Shown in pieces: positions 14,769-23,100 of a DNA stretch of 42,705 nt; the first letter of the stretch is position 1; each line of letters opens with the position of its first letter. The stretch covers positions 1-42,705 of the forward strand of contig CADBHB010000021.1 of the NCBI GenBank assembly GCA_902794395.1, given 5' to 3'. The notes beneath the pieces were generated by a model. That model was not told where the DNA came from. It ran no database searches and saw only the letters and a list, made by a program, of their open reading frames with translations. A program made the position numbers and the translations under genes. The stretch is from an uncultured Ruminococcus sp. (GTDB lineage: Bacteria; Bacillota; Clostridia; Oscillospirales; Acutalibacteraceae).

Positions 14769-16496
14769 TCAGCGGACGTCCGGCCGCACCAAATCGCCGT
14801 TCTGCTCGATAAAGCCTGCCTCTCTTAACGCGCGGTCGCGTTCCGCCTCGGTCAAGCCCAGCGTTTTTGCAGTATCATAAGCCGTTTGTTTGGTGGTTTT
14901 TCCGTTGTATACATATGCGTCGTCAATTCTATATTCCAAAAACGCGCAATATATGGAATAAAACGTGTCGCCCTTAAACAGCGTTTCGCCGATCACGTTA
15001 CCTGACAATGTGATTCGCACAGGCGTTGCGTAAACCGCAGGATCGGCATTTACCCACTCCGCAATATCGCAGGTTTTATCGGTATCAACGAAGTTTTCTA
15101 CGCGTCCCCCCGTTAAGTAAGCCATATCGCCGAGGCAATCGTTCCCGATGATAAGTTCACAGGATTGTTTTGCCGAATCCCAATCAGCCGAAAATATTAC
15201 CCCATAGGCGTTGTTGTCATCCATAGAGAAGCCGTATTGAGCGCCTTTTTCCGCGACATCATATGACCATATGTTATTGCCTTCATCGGTCATTCTGCCT
15301 TTTTTGCTTCCCCAGGCTATCGGGATGTTGTTATTTGTATCATATAAATATATATCTATGTATTCATAATCATGCCACAATGCGGGATCGGCGTAAAAAT
15401 AGATCTTGTTGTCGCTGCGCTTTTGCCATTCGGGCGGATTGCCGCGGTCGTATGTGCAGCTGTATGGCGTTACCTTCTGCCCGTCGTTGCGCATGGCGGG
15501 CAGCGCAAAGCCGAAAAAGCCTACCGAGCCGGCGGAAACCGCCACAGCGCCCGCGGCTATCAAAGCGACTGCCTTTGCGGAAACAGCTGCGCCTACGGCA
15601 GCTCCTGTAGTTGTACCTGCTGCGGCGCCTGTCGAAACGCCTGCCGTTGTACCCGACACGGCACCCGCAGCAGCGCCCGCGGAAACACTTGACGCGGTGC
15701 CTGCCGCAGCGGCGGCGCCTGTCGAAACGCCTGCCGTTGTACCCGACACGGCACCCGCAGCAGCGCCCGCGGAAACACTTGACGCGGTGCCTGCCGCAGC
15801 GGCGGTGCCTGCCGCGGCGCCGATCGCGGCGGACATAGGATGGACCGCCACCGTGCCGGCAAACTCACGCAGCATCCAGATGAGGAACGGAATGACAGTA
15901 ACAGCGGAAACGCGCAGCTTGTAGCCCTTCTTTTCCATATCCTCCGCCTGAGCGCGCATTTTCTTCTTTCCGTAGCTCATGCGGCTTTTAACGGTGTTTT
16001 CGCTTATGTCAAGCGCTTCGGCTATCTCTTTTATAGACATATCCTGAACGTAGTACATCAGCAGAACCATCTTCTGGTCGGCGGGCAGGTTGTCGAGCAT
16101 TTCGGCTACAAGGCGTTTTGTGTCGCTGTAGTCGGCGCGCTCCTCGGGCCGGAAGGCGGTGCTTTCGTCCTCAAATTCAAGCTCTAAGGAATCCTCGCCG
16201 TTGTCGTACTCCATGTCGGAAAACATGATGACGTTCTTTTTGCTGCGCAGAAAATCTCTGCACTTGTTGGCGGTAATCTTGTTGAACCACGGAATGAAGC
16301 CGGAAGGGTCGGTTAGCTGATCCAAGCTGTTGAACGCCTTGATGTAAGCGTCCTGCAAAACGTCAAAGGCGTCGTCCTCGTTGCCTGTCATCTTGAAGGC
16401 TACGGCGTAGGCGGGCTTGTAGCTTATGTTATAAAGCGCGGTTAAAGCCTGTTGATTGCCTTTTTGGGCGAGTATTACCAATTCTGCAATTTCCAT
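14769..16496 (-). CDS. ECF sigma factor fused to membrane segments and an outer domain
   Basis: The protein has 575 residues. Residues 10-85 are sigma region 2 (NEDDAFDVLQDAYIKAFN and IPWFNKITANKCRDFLR) and 130-185 are region 4 (LPADQKMVLLMYYVQDMSIK, then EIAEALDISENTVKSRM). A hydrophobic stretch (VIPFLIWML) follows at about 203-212, then a low-complexity Ala/Gly/Ser/Thr linker containing two identical 30-residue repeats, a clear membrane helix at about 303-328, and a 245-residue C-terminal domain (FYADPALWHDYEYIDIYLYD) resembling carbohydrate-binding-like modules of Ruminococcus. Fusion of a sigma factor to its own membrane sensor is unusual. The start follows AGAAGGGA and is preceded by a coupled 41-aa ORF. 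Confidence 0.85.
   Translation of the reverse strand: MEIAELVILAQKGNQQALTALYNISYKPAYAVAFKMTGNEDDAFDVLQDAYIKAFNSLDQLTDPSGFIPWFNKITANKCRDFLRSKKNVIMFSDMEYDNGEDSLELEFEDESTAFRPEERADYSDTKRLVAEMLDNLPADQKMVLLMYYVQDMSIKEIAEALDISENTVKSRMSYGKKKMRAQAEDMEKKGYKLRVSAVTVIPFLIWMLREFAGTVAVHPMSAAIGAAAGTAAAAGTASSVSAGAAAGAVSGTTAGVSTGAAAAAGTASSVSAGAAAGAVSGTTAGVSTGAAAGTTTGAAVGAAVSAKAVALIAAGAVAVSAGSVGFFGFALPAMRNDGQKVTPYSCTYDRGNPPEWQKRSDNKIYFYADPALWHDYEYIDIYLYDTNNNIPIAWGSKKGRMTDEGNNIWSYDVAEKGAQYGFSMDDNNAYGVIFSADWDSAKQSCELIIGNDCLGDMAYLTGGRVENFVDTDKTCDIAEWVNADPAVYATPVRITLSGNVIGETLFKGDTFYSIYCAFLEYRIDDAYVYNGKTTKQTAYDTAKTLGLTEAERDRALREAGFIEQNGDLVRPDVR
15622..15801. repeat. 90-bp tandem duplication inside the sigma-factor gene
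   Basis: Two consecutive 90-base units (15622-15711 and 15712-15801) are identical in the bases I compared and encode 30-residue Ala/Gly/Ser-rich repeats of the linker. Being in frame, loss or gain of a unit would change only linker length. Confidence 0.92.
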
Positions 16497-16498
16497 AT

Positions 16499-16624
16499 CT
16501 ATCCCTTCTTTGGAGGTTTTAGCTGCTCCAGAATGAGTTGAAGCAGCATTTTTGCCCGTGCTTCATCGGGTGTTGTGTCGGCGCAAATGTCGCGCAGCAC
16601 GGTTTTTAGAAAGCTGTCATTCAT
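16499..16624 (-). CDS. 41-aa ORF upstream of the sigma gene
   Basis: A short ORF (MNDSFLKTVLRDICAD, later PDEARAKMLLQLILEQLK) preceded by AGAGGTGAG. Its last codons AAGAAGGGATAG contain the ribosome binding site of the sigma factor, whose ATG lies two bases after its stop. The peptide is probably a single amphipathic helix. It may simply couple translation, or may bind the sigma factor. Similar leader ORFs ahead of ECF genes are known to me from Clostridia only as unnamed proteins. Confidence 0.6.
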   Translation of the reverse strand: MNDSFLKTVLRDICADTTPDEARAKMLLQLILEQLKPPKKG

Positions 16625-16641
16625 GCTCTCACCTCTTTCAT

Positions 16642-16674
16642 TTATATAACGAATGAAGCGAGAAAAATGTTTTA
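16642..16674 (-). promoter_or_regulatory. ECF-type promoter of the sigma operon
   Basis: On the minus strand TAAAAC (16674-16669), 17 bases and CGTTATATAA (16651-16642). This matches exactly the layout of the plus-strand promoter at 16871. The AAAAC and CGTT elements are typical of ECF promoters. A sigma-A-like alternative, TTGCAA (16716) with TATTAT (16693), lies further upstream. Confidence 0.68.
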
Positions 16675-16870
16675 TATTGCAATAAAAATAATATCATAGT
16701 ATTTCTGAGTTTGCAATACTTATAAAGGCGTATGATACTTAACGGCACGCAGATCTTAAGTGCAAATATGGGAAAAGACAGCTTTTATGCAGAGGTTATT
16801 ACGTCGATACGGAAGGCTTGTCAGGCAAAGCGAAAAAAATTTAAAAAAATCAAAAAAATTTTCAAAAACT

Positions 16871-16903
16871 TAAAACTTTTTTAAAAAACCCTCCGTTATA
16901 TAA
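16871..16903 (+). promoter_or_regulatory. ECF-type promoter of the 16958 membrane gene
   Basis: TAAAAC (16871-16876), a 17-base spacer and CGTTATATAA (16894-16903), followed by GTGA. The element and spacing equal those before the sigma operon, while the spacers differ. Confidence 0.68.
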
Positions 16904-16957
16904 GTGACCGAACAAAATCGGCGAATAACAAATTACTATTTTTAAAGGAGAATTATT

Positions 16958-17416
16958 ATGAAAAAGGTAAACCTGATTGAAGAAACAATGTTTAGCAGTG
17001 TCGAGGCAGCTCAGAGAGAAGTAAAATTTGCAAAGGTTAATTTGATCCGCATACTTATCGGAACCGGTTTTGCTGTTCTTTCTACAATTTTGCTGCTTAT
17101 TGCATTTTTCGGAAAGAACTCACAATACTATACATTTGCCGCGCTGCCCGCAATACCTGCCTACCTTATCGGCGGCGGCATCGGAAAGGCGGTTAAAGCC
17201 GCTTGGAAGATCACCAAGATAGGCTGGTTTTTGATCCCCGTATTCCCCGCTGATGTCTTGTTAGCTTTCGCGTTTTTCATCATATCGCTTTTTGCGTTCT
17301 TCTATATTCCGATCGTTTTTGTCGGCATGAATTACGTTGACCACAAAAGATCATTGAAAGCAGCCGAAGAATTTCTGATGCAGTATGCTCCTTCTGCGGT
17401 GGCACAGCCGTGCTGA
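16958..17416 (+). CDS. Membrane protein, probable target of the adjacent sigma factor
   Basis: The protein has 152 residues. A polar N-terminus (VNLIEETMFSSVEAAQREVK) is followed by hydrophobic segments at about 29-50, 58-75, 85-100 and 103-125, and a charged tail (DHKRSLKAAEEFLMQYAP). I do not recognise the family. It is transcribed divergently from the sigma operon, and its upstream region carries the same promoter elements, so I infer that it belongs to that regulon. AAAGGAG precedes the ATG by a good distance. It could be an anti-sigma or envelope-stress protein, but nothing in the sequence proves this. Confidence 0.65.
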   Translation: MKKVNLIEETMFSSVEAAQREVKFAKVNLIRILIGTGFAVLSTILLLIAFFGKNSQYYTFAALPAIPAYLIGGGIGKAVKAAWKITKIGWFLIPVFPADVLLAFAFFIISLFAFFYIPIVFVGMNYVDHKRSLKAAEEFLMQYAPSAVAQPC

Positions 17417-17489
17417 CAGGCAACCGCCGAAAATCAGCGCACACACAGCACTAACCATAGAAAAGCACCCCTTACGGCAGAATAAAAAC

Positions 17490-17529
17490 ACAGCGTGCAA
17501 GCAGCGAGAAATCGCCGCCTGCACGCTGT
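17490..17529. repeat. Conserved hairpin element, copy 1
   Basis: ACAGCGTGCA and TGCACGCTGT enclose an inner stem GCAGCGA/TCGCCGC. The element recurs at 34009 and 36902. Compared with copy 2, a C-G pair in the inner stem has become T-A on both sides, a compensated change. TTTTT follows on the plus strand and ACAAAAA-type T-runs on the other strand. Confidence 0.85.
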
Positions 17530-17532
17530 TTT

Positions 17533-17577
17533 TCAGCATATCGTAAAGTATTCGGGCGCGACATATCTCGACTGCCG
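17533..17577 (-). pseudogene. 3' remnant of a kptA gene
   Basis: The minus-strand frame reads QSRYVAPEYFTIC and stop, nearly the same as the end of the intact KptA at 34052 (QAKFVAPEYFTIC). The adjacent hairpin is shared too, so about 80-90 bases are homologous between the two sites. Nothing upstream resembles the rest of the gene. Confidence 0.8.
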
Positions 17578-17627
17578 CCCTGAACATAAAGCGAAAAAAT
17601 GATAATATGCTTTTGTCAAGGGGATGT

Positions 17628-17640
17628 TACCAGAATGGAA
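17628..17640 (+). promoter_or_regulatory. Candidate operator, copy 1
   Basis: TACCAGAATGGAA is the reverse complement of TTCCATTCTGGTA, one base from the perfect palindrome TTCCATTCTGGAA at 19891. It lies just upstream of the -35 of the HTH-receiver gene, a position suited to an activator or autoregulator. Confidence 0.55.
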
Positions 17641-17662
17641 ACGCCTAATTTCCATAAAACTA

Positions 17663-17692
17663 TTGTTTTTTTGTTCGGATTTAGTTTATAAT
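17663..17692 (+). promoter_or_regulatory. Promoter of the HTH-receiver/kinase operon
   Basis: TTGTTT (17663-17668) and TATAAT (17687-17692) with an 18-base spacer, about 40 bases before the start codon. Confidence 0.6.
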
Positions 17693-17730
17693 GATAAAAA
17701 AGTATTATAACTAAGCGACGGAGCATAAAA

Positions 17731-18321
17731 ATGAGTCAATTCTTTTCGGATACATTAAAGAAACTGCGAACAGAAAAAGGAATTTCACAGCAGGAATTAG
17801 CGGATAAGGTGTACGTTACCAGAGCCACGGTATCACGTTGGGAATCGGGCAATCGTTTACCTGACGCGATGATGATCTCTCGACTCGCAAAGGTTTTGGG
17901 CGTGGACGGCAGTATACTTTTCGCCGCGGTTGAACAGAGCGACGATTGTCCCAACGTCATTATGGTGGATGACAACAAGATCATCCTAAGCGGAGGCTTG
18001 CCCATCTTGCAGGAGGTGATGCCGAACGCCTCGGTTGCTGCCTTTACAAAACCGAAGGACGCGATTGAATACATAAAGGCAAACCGTGTGGCGCTCGTGT
18101 TCCTCGATATAGAGATGGGAACAATCAGCGGTCTGGAAGTGTGCCGCGAAATGCTTAACGTCAATCCGCGGCTCAACGTGGTGTATCTGACCGCGTATCG
18201 GGACTATTCCTTTGACGCGTGGAGCACGGGTGCGTGCGGCTTTATGTTGAAGCCGCTGACCGTCGAGGGCGTAAGAGAGCAGCTTAGTCGCCTGCGTTAT
18301 CCTATAAGGGGGCTTAACTGA
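17731..18321 (+). CDS. XRE helix-turn-helix fused to a response-regulator receiver
   Basis: The protein has 196 residues. Residues 6-62 form an XRE domain (GISQQELADKVYVTRATVSR, WESGNRLPDAMMIS), and 74-190 form a receiver domain (VIMVDDNKI, phosphoacceptor LVFLDIEMGT at Asp126, YLTAYRDYS, FMLKPL). The order, DNA-binding domain first and receiver last, is the reverse of ordinary response regulators. It is followed one base later by a LytS-type kinase, its likely partner. Two copies of a palindrome, one before this gene and one before the secreted protein at 20183, are candidate binding sites. Confidence 0.88.
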   Translation: MSQFFSDTLKKLRTEKGISQQELADKVYVTRATVSRWESGNRLPDAMMISRLAKVLGVDGSILFAAVEQSDDCPNVIMVDDNKIILSGGLPILQEVMPNASVAAFTKPKDAIEYIKANRVALVFLDIEMGTISGLEVCREMLNVNPRLNVVYLTAYRDYSFDAWSTGACGFMLKPLTVEGVREQLSRLRYPIRGLN

Positions 18322-18322
18322 G

Positions 18323-19591
18323 ATGGCAGTGAATACCTACGCAAATATCTGCATAGCGGGAGCGGCGACTGCAATAGCGGTAATCGGACTGATACTGTCT
18401 ATCAGCGCCCGTTATACCAAACAGGTTTACAAAAATTATTTGGTCACTGTTTTTTCACTGCTTACGGCGTATACCGTGAGCAATCTTGTGCTGTGGAACA
18501 TCCCGGAAGAGAACGGGAATGTGTTTGTTTCATACTTTTTCCTGTTCTGTGAGTCGCTGTTCTCGTCAATGATATTGCCTGTTCTTAACAGTTTCTTACT
18601 ATTCTGCGCCGAAAAACAGCAGCGTAAAAATCCTTTCGTTTATTTCGCCGTTTCGCTATGGGGCGTTTACTTCATTCTGCTTGTGATCGCTCAGTTCACA
18701 AAATGGATATACTATTATACCCCCGACAACGAGTATTTTAGGGGGCCGTTGTATCCTGTTCTGCTGGTTCCGCTTGTACTGCTTATGGTTGTCAATCTGT
18801 TCGCGCTGTTTAGGTACCGAGCGGAATTATCCCGAAGATACCGCATAGCGTTCACGGTGTACTTTCTGGTTCCGCTTCTGTGTATGGTAGTGCAGATGTT
18901 TTACTCGGATGTGCTCATGGCGGTGCTCGGCTCGGCTGTATCGGCGCTGATTATGCTGCTGATTATTGTTATGGATCAAATGGACAGACAGGTAGCTCAG
19001 GCGCGTGAGATCGCTATGCAAAAATCGAGTATCAATGTTCTGCAAATGCGGCCGCATTTCATCTATAACACCATGATGAGCATTTACTACCTCTGCAAGC
19101 AGGATTCGGATAAAGCACAGCAGGTAACGCTGGATTTCACCTCTTACCTGCGCAAGAATTTCACCGCGATCGCGAGCGAGGATACCATTCCTTTCCGTGA
19201 TGAACTGGAGCACACCCGCGCCTACCTCGCCGTAGAGCAGGCTCAGCATGAGGGCAGGCTGTTTGTGGAATTCGATACTCCGCATACACAATTCCGTCTG
19301 CCTCCGCTTACATTACAGCCCCTTGTGGAAAACGCGGTCAAGCACGGCATGGATCCTGACGGCGATCCGCTTCATATTTCCGTTATAACCCGCTGCATAA
19401 AGGGCGGCAGCGAAATCATCGTTAAGAACGACGTAGCAAAGTATGATCCCTCCGATGAAAATGAGCCGCATATCGCGCTGAACAATATCCGACAGCGGCT
19501 CGAAACGTTGTGCAAGGGCACGCTTAAGATCACGCCGCACGAGGAAGGCGGCACGACGGTCAAGGTGACCATACCCCTGACAGGCAAATAA
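18323..19591 (+). CDS. LytS-type sensor histidine kinase
   Basis: The protein has 422 residues. About seven hydrophobic segments occupy residues 8-220. The His_kinase domain follows with LQMRPHFIYNTMMSIYYL (phosphorylated His245), then DELEHTRAYLAVEQ and an ATPase domain with LQPLVENAVKHGM (N box) and ALNNIRQRLETLCKG. This arrangement is that of the LytS/YehU family, which senses membrane or small-molecule signals. It starts one base after the HTH-receiver gene, so the two form a two-component operon. The stimulus is not evident. Confidence 0.9.
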   Translation: MAVNTYANICIAGAATAIAVIGLILSISARYTKQVYKNYLVTVFSLLTAYTVSNLVLWNIPEENGNVFVSYFFLFCESLFSSMILPVLNSFLLFCAEKQQRKNPFVYFAVSLWGVYFILLVIAQFTKWIYYYTPDNEYFRGPLYPVLLVPLVLLMVVNLFALFRYRAELSRRYRIAFTVYFLVPLLCMVVQMFYSDVLMAVLGSAVSALIMLLIIVMDQMDRQVAQAREIAMQKSSINVLQMRPHFIYNTMMSIYYLCKQDSDKAQQVTLDFTSYLRKNFTAIASEDTIPFRDELEHTRAYLAVEQAQHEGRLFVEFDTPHTQFRLPPLTLQPLVENAVKHGMDPDGDPLHISVITRCIKGGSEIIVKNDVAKYDPSDENEPHIALNNIRQRLETLCKGTLKITPHEEGGTTVKVTIPLTGK

Positions 19592-19614
19592 GGCAAACGA
19601 TAAACGCGTGGCGT

Positions 19615-19778
19615 TTAATACTAAACTCAAATAAAAAAACAGACAATCTTTGCGGTCTGTTTTCCGCAATACTTCGTTGTCGCCCTTGCAAGGCGCCAGC
19701 CTTGCGGCGTCCCTCGCCTCGTCTTGCGAAAAATATCCTTGCAAATCTTTGTCCACTTTTTATCTGAGATTAGTATAA
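19615..19778 (+). mobile_element. MITE-like element with terminal inverted repeats
   Basis: The 164-base element begins TTAATACTAAACTCAAATAA and ends with the imperfect complement TTATCTGAGATTAGTATAA. The interior holds a CAGACAATCTTTGCGGTCTG hairpin and a GC-rich block. The copy at 1-110 matches it closely over about 105 bases in opposite orientation. It carries no transposase, so it would depend on an enzyme elsewhere. Confidence 0.72.
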
Positions 19779-19817
19779 GGCGGCACCTCGTGCTTATTTG
19801 CGGTGCTGCCTTTTTTG
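19777..19817 (+). terminator. Terminator after the kinase gene
   Basis: AAGGCGGCACC and GGTGCTGCCTT form a stem followed by TTTTTT. It abuts the MITE end. Confidence 0.8.
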
Positions 19818-19890
19818 TTTGTGCTGTTTTTCGTTAATAACATTATAGACAAATGTCAATAGCCGAAAGAAAAAAACTGTAAAAAAATGT

Positions 19891-19903
19891 TTCCATTCTG
19901 GAA
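19891..19903 (+). promoter_or_regulatory. Candidate operator, copy 2
   Basis: TTCCATTCTGGAA is a perfect five-base palindrome with a three-base centre. It lies in the 365-base gap before the secreted-protein gene. That gap otherwise holds AT-rich DNA and a TTGTTC/GAACAA hairpin at 19965-19980; the promoter is not obvious. Copy 1 is at 17628. Confidence 0.55.
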
Positions 19904-20182
19904 CCCCCCTTTAATTTCGTTAAACATTATTGTAAAATAAAATCGGAGGATTATGTAATTTTTTTGTTCAAAAGAACAATAGCAACCATTTGTTTATTTG
20001 TTCGGCAACAGCCGATGTTCGGTATAAAAATCATACGCGGTCAGCGGACAGAACTAAATAAGCACTTGTTATAAAAATGGAAATAGAGGGTCGGCTCTGC
20101 CCGCACCGGAATATAAATCGGAGCAAAGCGACCCGCAATTTTCAATTTTCAACTTTCAATTTGAAAAAAAGGAGGAATTACT

Positions 20183-23100
20183 ATGATTTCAAAAATCAAA
20201 AAACCCGTGAGCATCCTGTTATCACTCATCATGGTATTCAGCCTGTTCACCATCGTGCCGCTCTCGGCGAGCGCGGCATTCGGCGATGTTCTGTCGGAGT
20301 ATGATTATCTGACCTTCACGGCGGAAGAAGCCGGCGCTACGGTTACGCTGAATGTTTATTCCGGCAGTGATTTTCAGTATGATCTGAATGGAACCGGTTT
20401 GAACGATTATACTCCCGGCACGCCGATCACGCTCGAAGACGCGGGCGATTATGTTCGTTTTAGCGGAAAAGATACTACATTCAATTACAGTAATCACGTT
20501 TCGCTCACCGGAACAGTAGCGTGCAGCGGTAATGTCATGTCGCTGCGGCTCATTTGCGACATGGTCCACGGCTTGACCTACTCTTGCTTCGATTCTATGT
20601 TTTTGGGATGCACCGGATTAACATCAGCACCGGAGCTGCCTGAAACAGAGCTGGAGGATTCTTGCTACTGCCGAATGTTTTCCGGCTGCACCAACCTGAC
20701 CAAAGCCCCCGAGCTGCCTGCAACAAATCTGGCGTATGGCTGCTACGACAGTATGTTTGTGGGCTGCACGAGCCTGACCGAACTCCCCGCGCTTCCTGCG
20801 ACAACGCTGGCGGCAGAATGCTACTGCAATATGTTTTATGGCTGCTCGAAGATTTGTATTTCTGACCAGGCAGGTACCTTTGGTGATATTACATATTCAG
20901 CCGCATACAGGATCCCGGCCACAGGCGAGGGAACTTCGGCGTCTGATGCACTCTCATATATGTTTGCGGGCACCGGCGGTCAATTTACAGGAACCCCGGA
21001 CATCAACACGACCTATTATGTTCCTGCTCCCGCTACCGCGACCTACACCGTCACATGGAAGAACTGGAACGGCGATGTGCTTGAAACCGACGATAATGTA
21101 GCGGCAGGCACAACCCCGACCTATGACGGCGAAGTACCCACCAAAGCGGAGGACGAAACCAACACCTACACCTTCGCGGGCTGGCGCGACGGCAACACCA
21201 CCTACGGTCTTTCCGACACTCTCCCCGCGGTCTCCGGCGACGTGACCTACACCGCACAGTTTACCGAGACTGCGAAGCCACTCCCCGAGGTCATCAAGGA
21301 TTGTACCTATCAAAAAGCTGATTCCGGAAACTTTGCCAATGTTCCGTTTATGCCTGACGATGCCAGCGATTATTCTTCTCTCTTAGACGGCGCCATAAAC
21401 GTTGCATTCGACTCCGGAATGATTAGGCTGGCTGACGCAAAGGAATATTCGTATAAGTTCTATGATCAGACCGGAACGGAGATCGCTGCTACTCTAAGCA
21501 ATAGCTCAGAAGTCCCCGGCTCAGAAGCAGGGTTCAGCGACAATGTAACGTTTTATGTGAAGACTTTCACTCTTACACTCCCTGAAAACTTAGATAAATT
21601 ATACATCGTAGCGACCGAGCCTGCACCCGCTCCTGCAATGCTCATCCTCAACGTCGGCGAGAACGGCAAGGTCGTGATGGACAACGGCACCTTCGGCAAC
21701 GCGACCGATGCAAGCAATATTACTGAAATACCCGCTCCTTGTAATATTATTAACGGCTCCAATGCCACTATTGTTGACGGTCACACTTGTAATATTGTAG
21801 AAGGCGGTTCGATCAATATCGCCACAGGCGGCAGGGTTTCGTTCTATCCCTCTGCCGACAACACCGGTGTGATCACCGCGATACCCGACGAGGGTTATAT
21901 CTGCACCGGCTGGTACAACGGCGATACCCTCTACTCCTCCGACGCTGCTCTCAGCTATCAGAGCATCAGCGAGGATATGACCCTGACGGCGAAGTTTGCT
22001 CCCGCGCCCACCTACACCGTCACATGGAAGAACTGGAACGGCACAGAGCTTGAAAAGGACGAGAACGTAGCCGAAGGCGCAACCCCGACCTATGACGGCG
22101 AAACTCCGGTAAGACCCGAGGACATGAAAGCTACCTACACCTTCGCGGCATGGGACGACGGCACTACCACCTACGTCCTCGGCGTAGATGATCTGCCGCC
22201 CGTGACAGGCGACGTCACCTACACCGCGGTCTTTACGGCTGAAGCAAAACCCCTCTTTGTCGCTCATTCCGTCACCCTCGGCGGCGACATCGGCGTGAAC
22301 TTCTATCTGGATTCTGCTGTTCTTGATGCCTACGCCGGAACCAAGACCGTGAAATTCACCTGTGACGGCAAAGAAACTACTGTTGATGTTCCCGCGACCG
22401 CCACAGCTGACGGCTACAAGGTAACCCGCAACGTGGTAGCCGCTCAGATGGCGCACACCATCACCGCGACTCTCTATGTTAACGGTGAACCGGTGGATAC
22501 AGACGAATACAGCGTACGGGAATACGCCGAGAAGGTATTTGCGAACCCCGCAGCTTATGACAACAAGAACAAGCCCGAACAGCTCAAAGCGCTGGCGGCG
22601 GCTATGCTCCACTACGGCGGTGAAGCTCAGACCGTGTTCGCTTCCTCTTTGAACGAGCACCCCGACCGCGCAGACAGCAACCTTGACGATGCTGCCGATT
22701 ACTCCGGCGTTACCGCCAAGGCGGTCGCCGCTAAGATCAACGGTATAGCTTCCGATCTGAACGAGGTCGCTACAGCGCTCGACGCGGAGTTCTATACCAG
22801 CTCCCTGATCTATCTGCAGAACAACACCCTGCGCCTTTACTTCACGCCCGCGTCAAAGACGGTCGGCGCGCTGGACGGTAAGGGCTTCAGCGGCAATCTG
22901 TCCGACTACTATTACTATGTAGACCACGCGGACATTCCCGCGGCGAATCTTGACGATCAGCAGAGCTTCACCGTTGACGACGGCACCTTCAACTACTCTC
23001 CGCTCGATTATGTCAAGGCGGTTATTGAAAGCGCCAACATGACCGAACAGCAGAAGAACCTCGCAAAGGCTCTGTTCCTCTACAACCAGGCTGCGAACGC

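Noticed and set aside
15593-15924. Long Ala/Pro-rich and Arg-rich ORFs opposite and within the sigma-factor linker
   Set aside because: They are shadows of the GC-rich Ala/Gly repeat in other frames; the sigma frame carries recognisable domains on both sides.
21599-22660. A 353-codon ORF antisense to the secreted-protein gene
   Set aside because: It mirrors codon bias of the plus-strand gene, has no recognisable domain and no ribosome site; the plus frame has a signal peptide and clear repeats.
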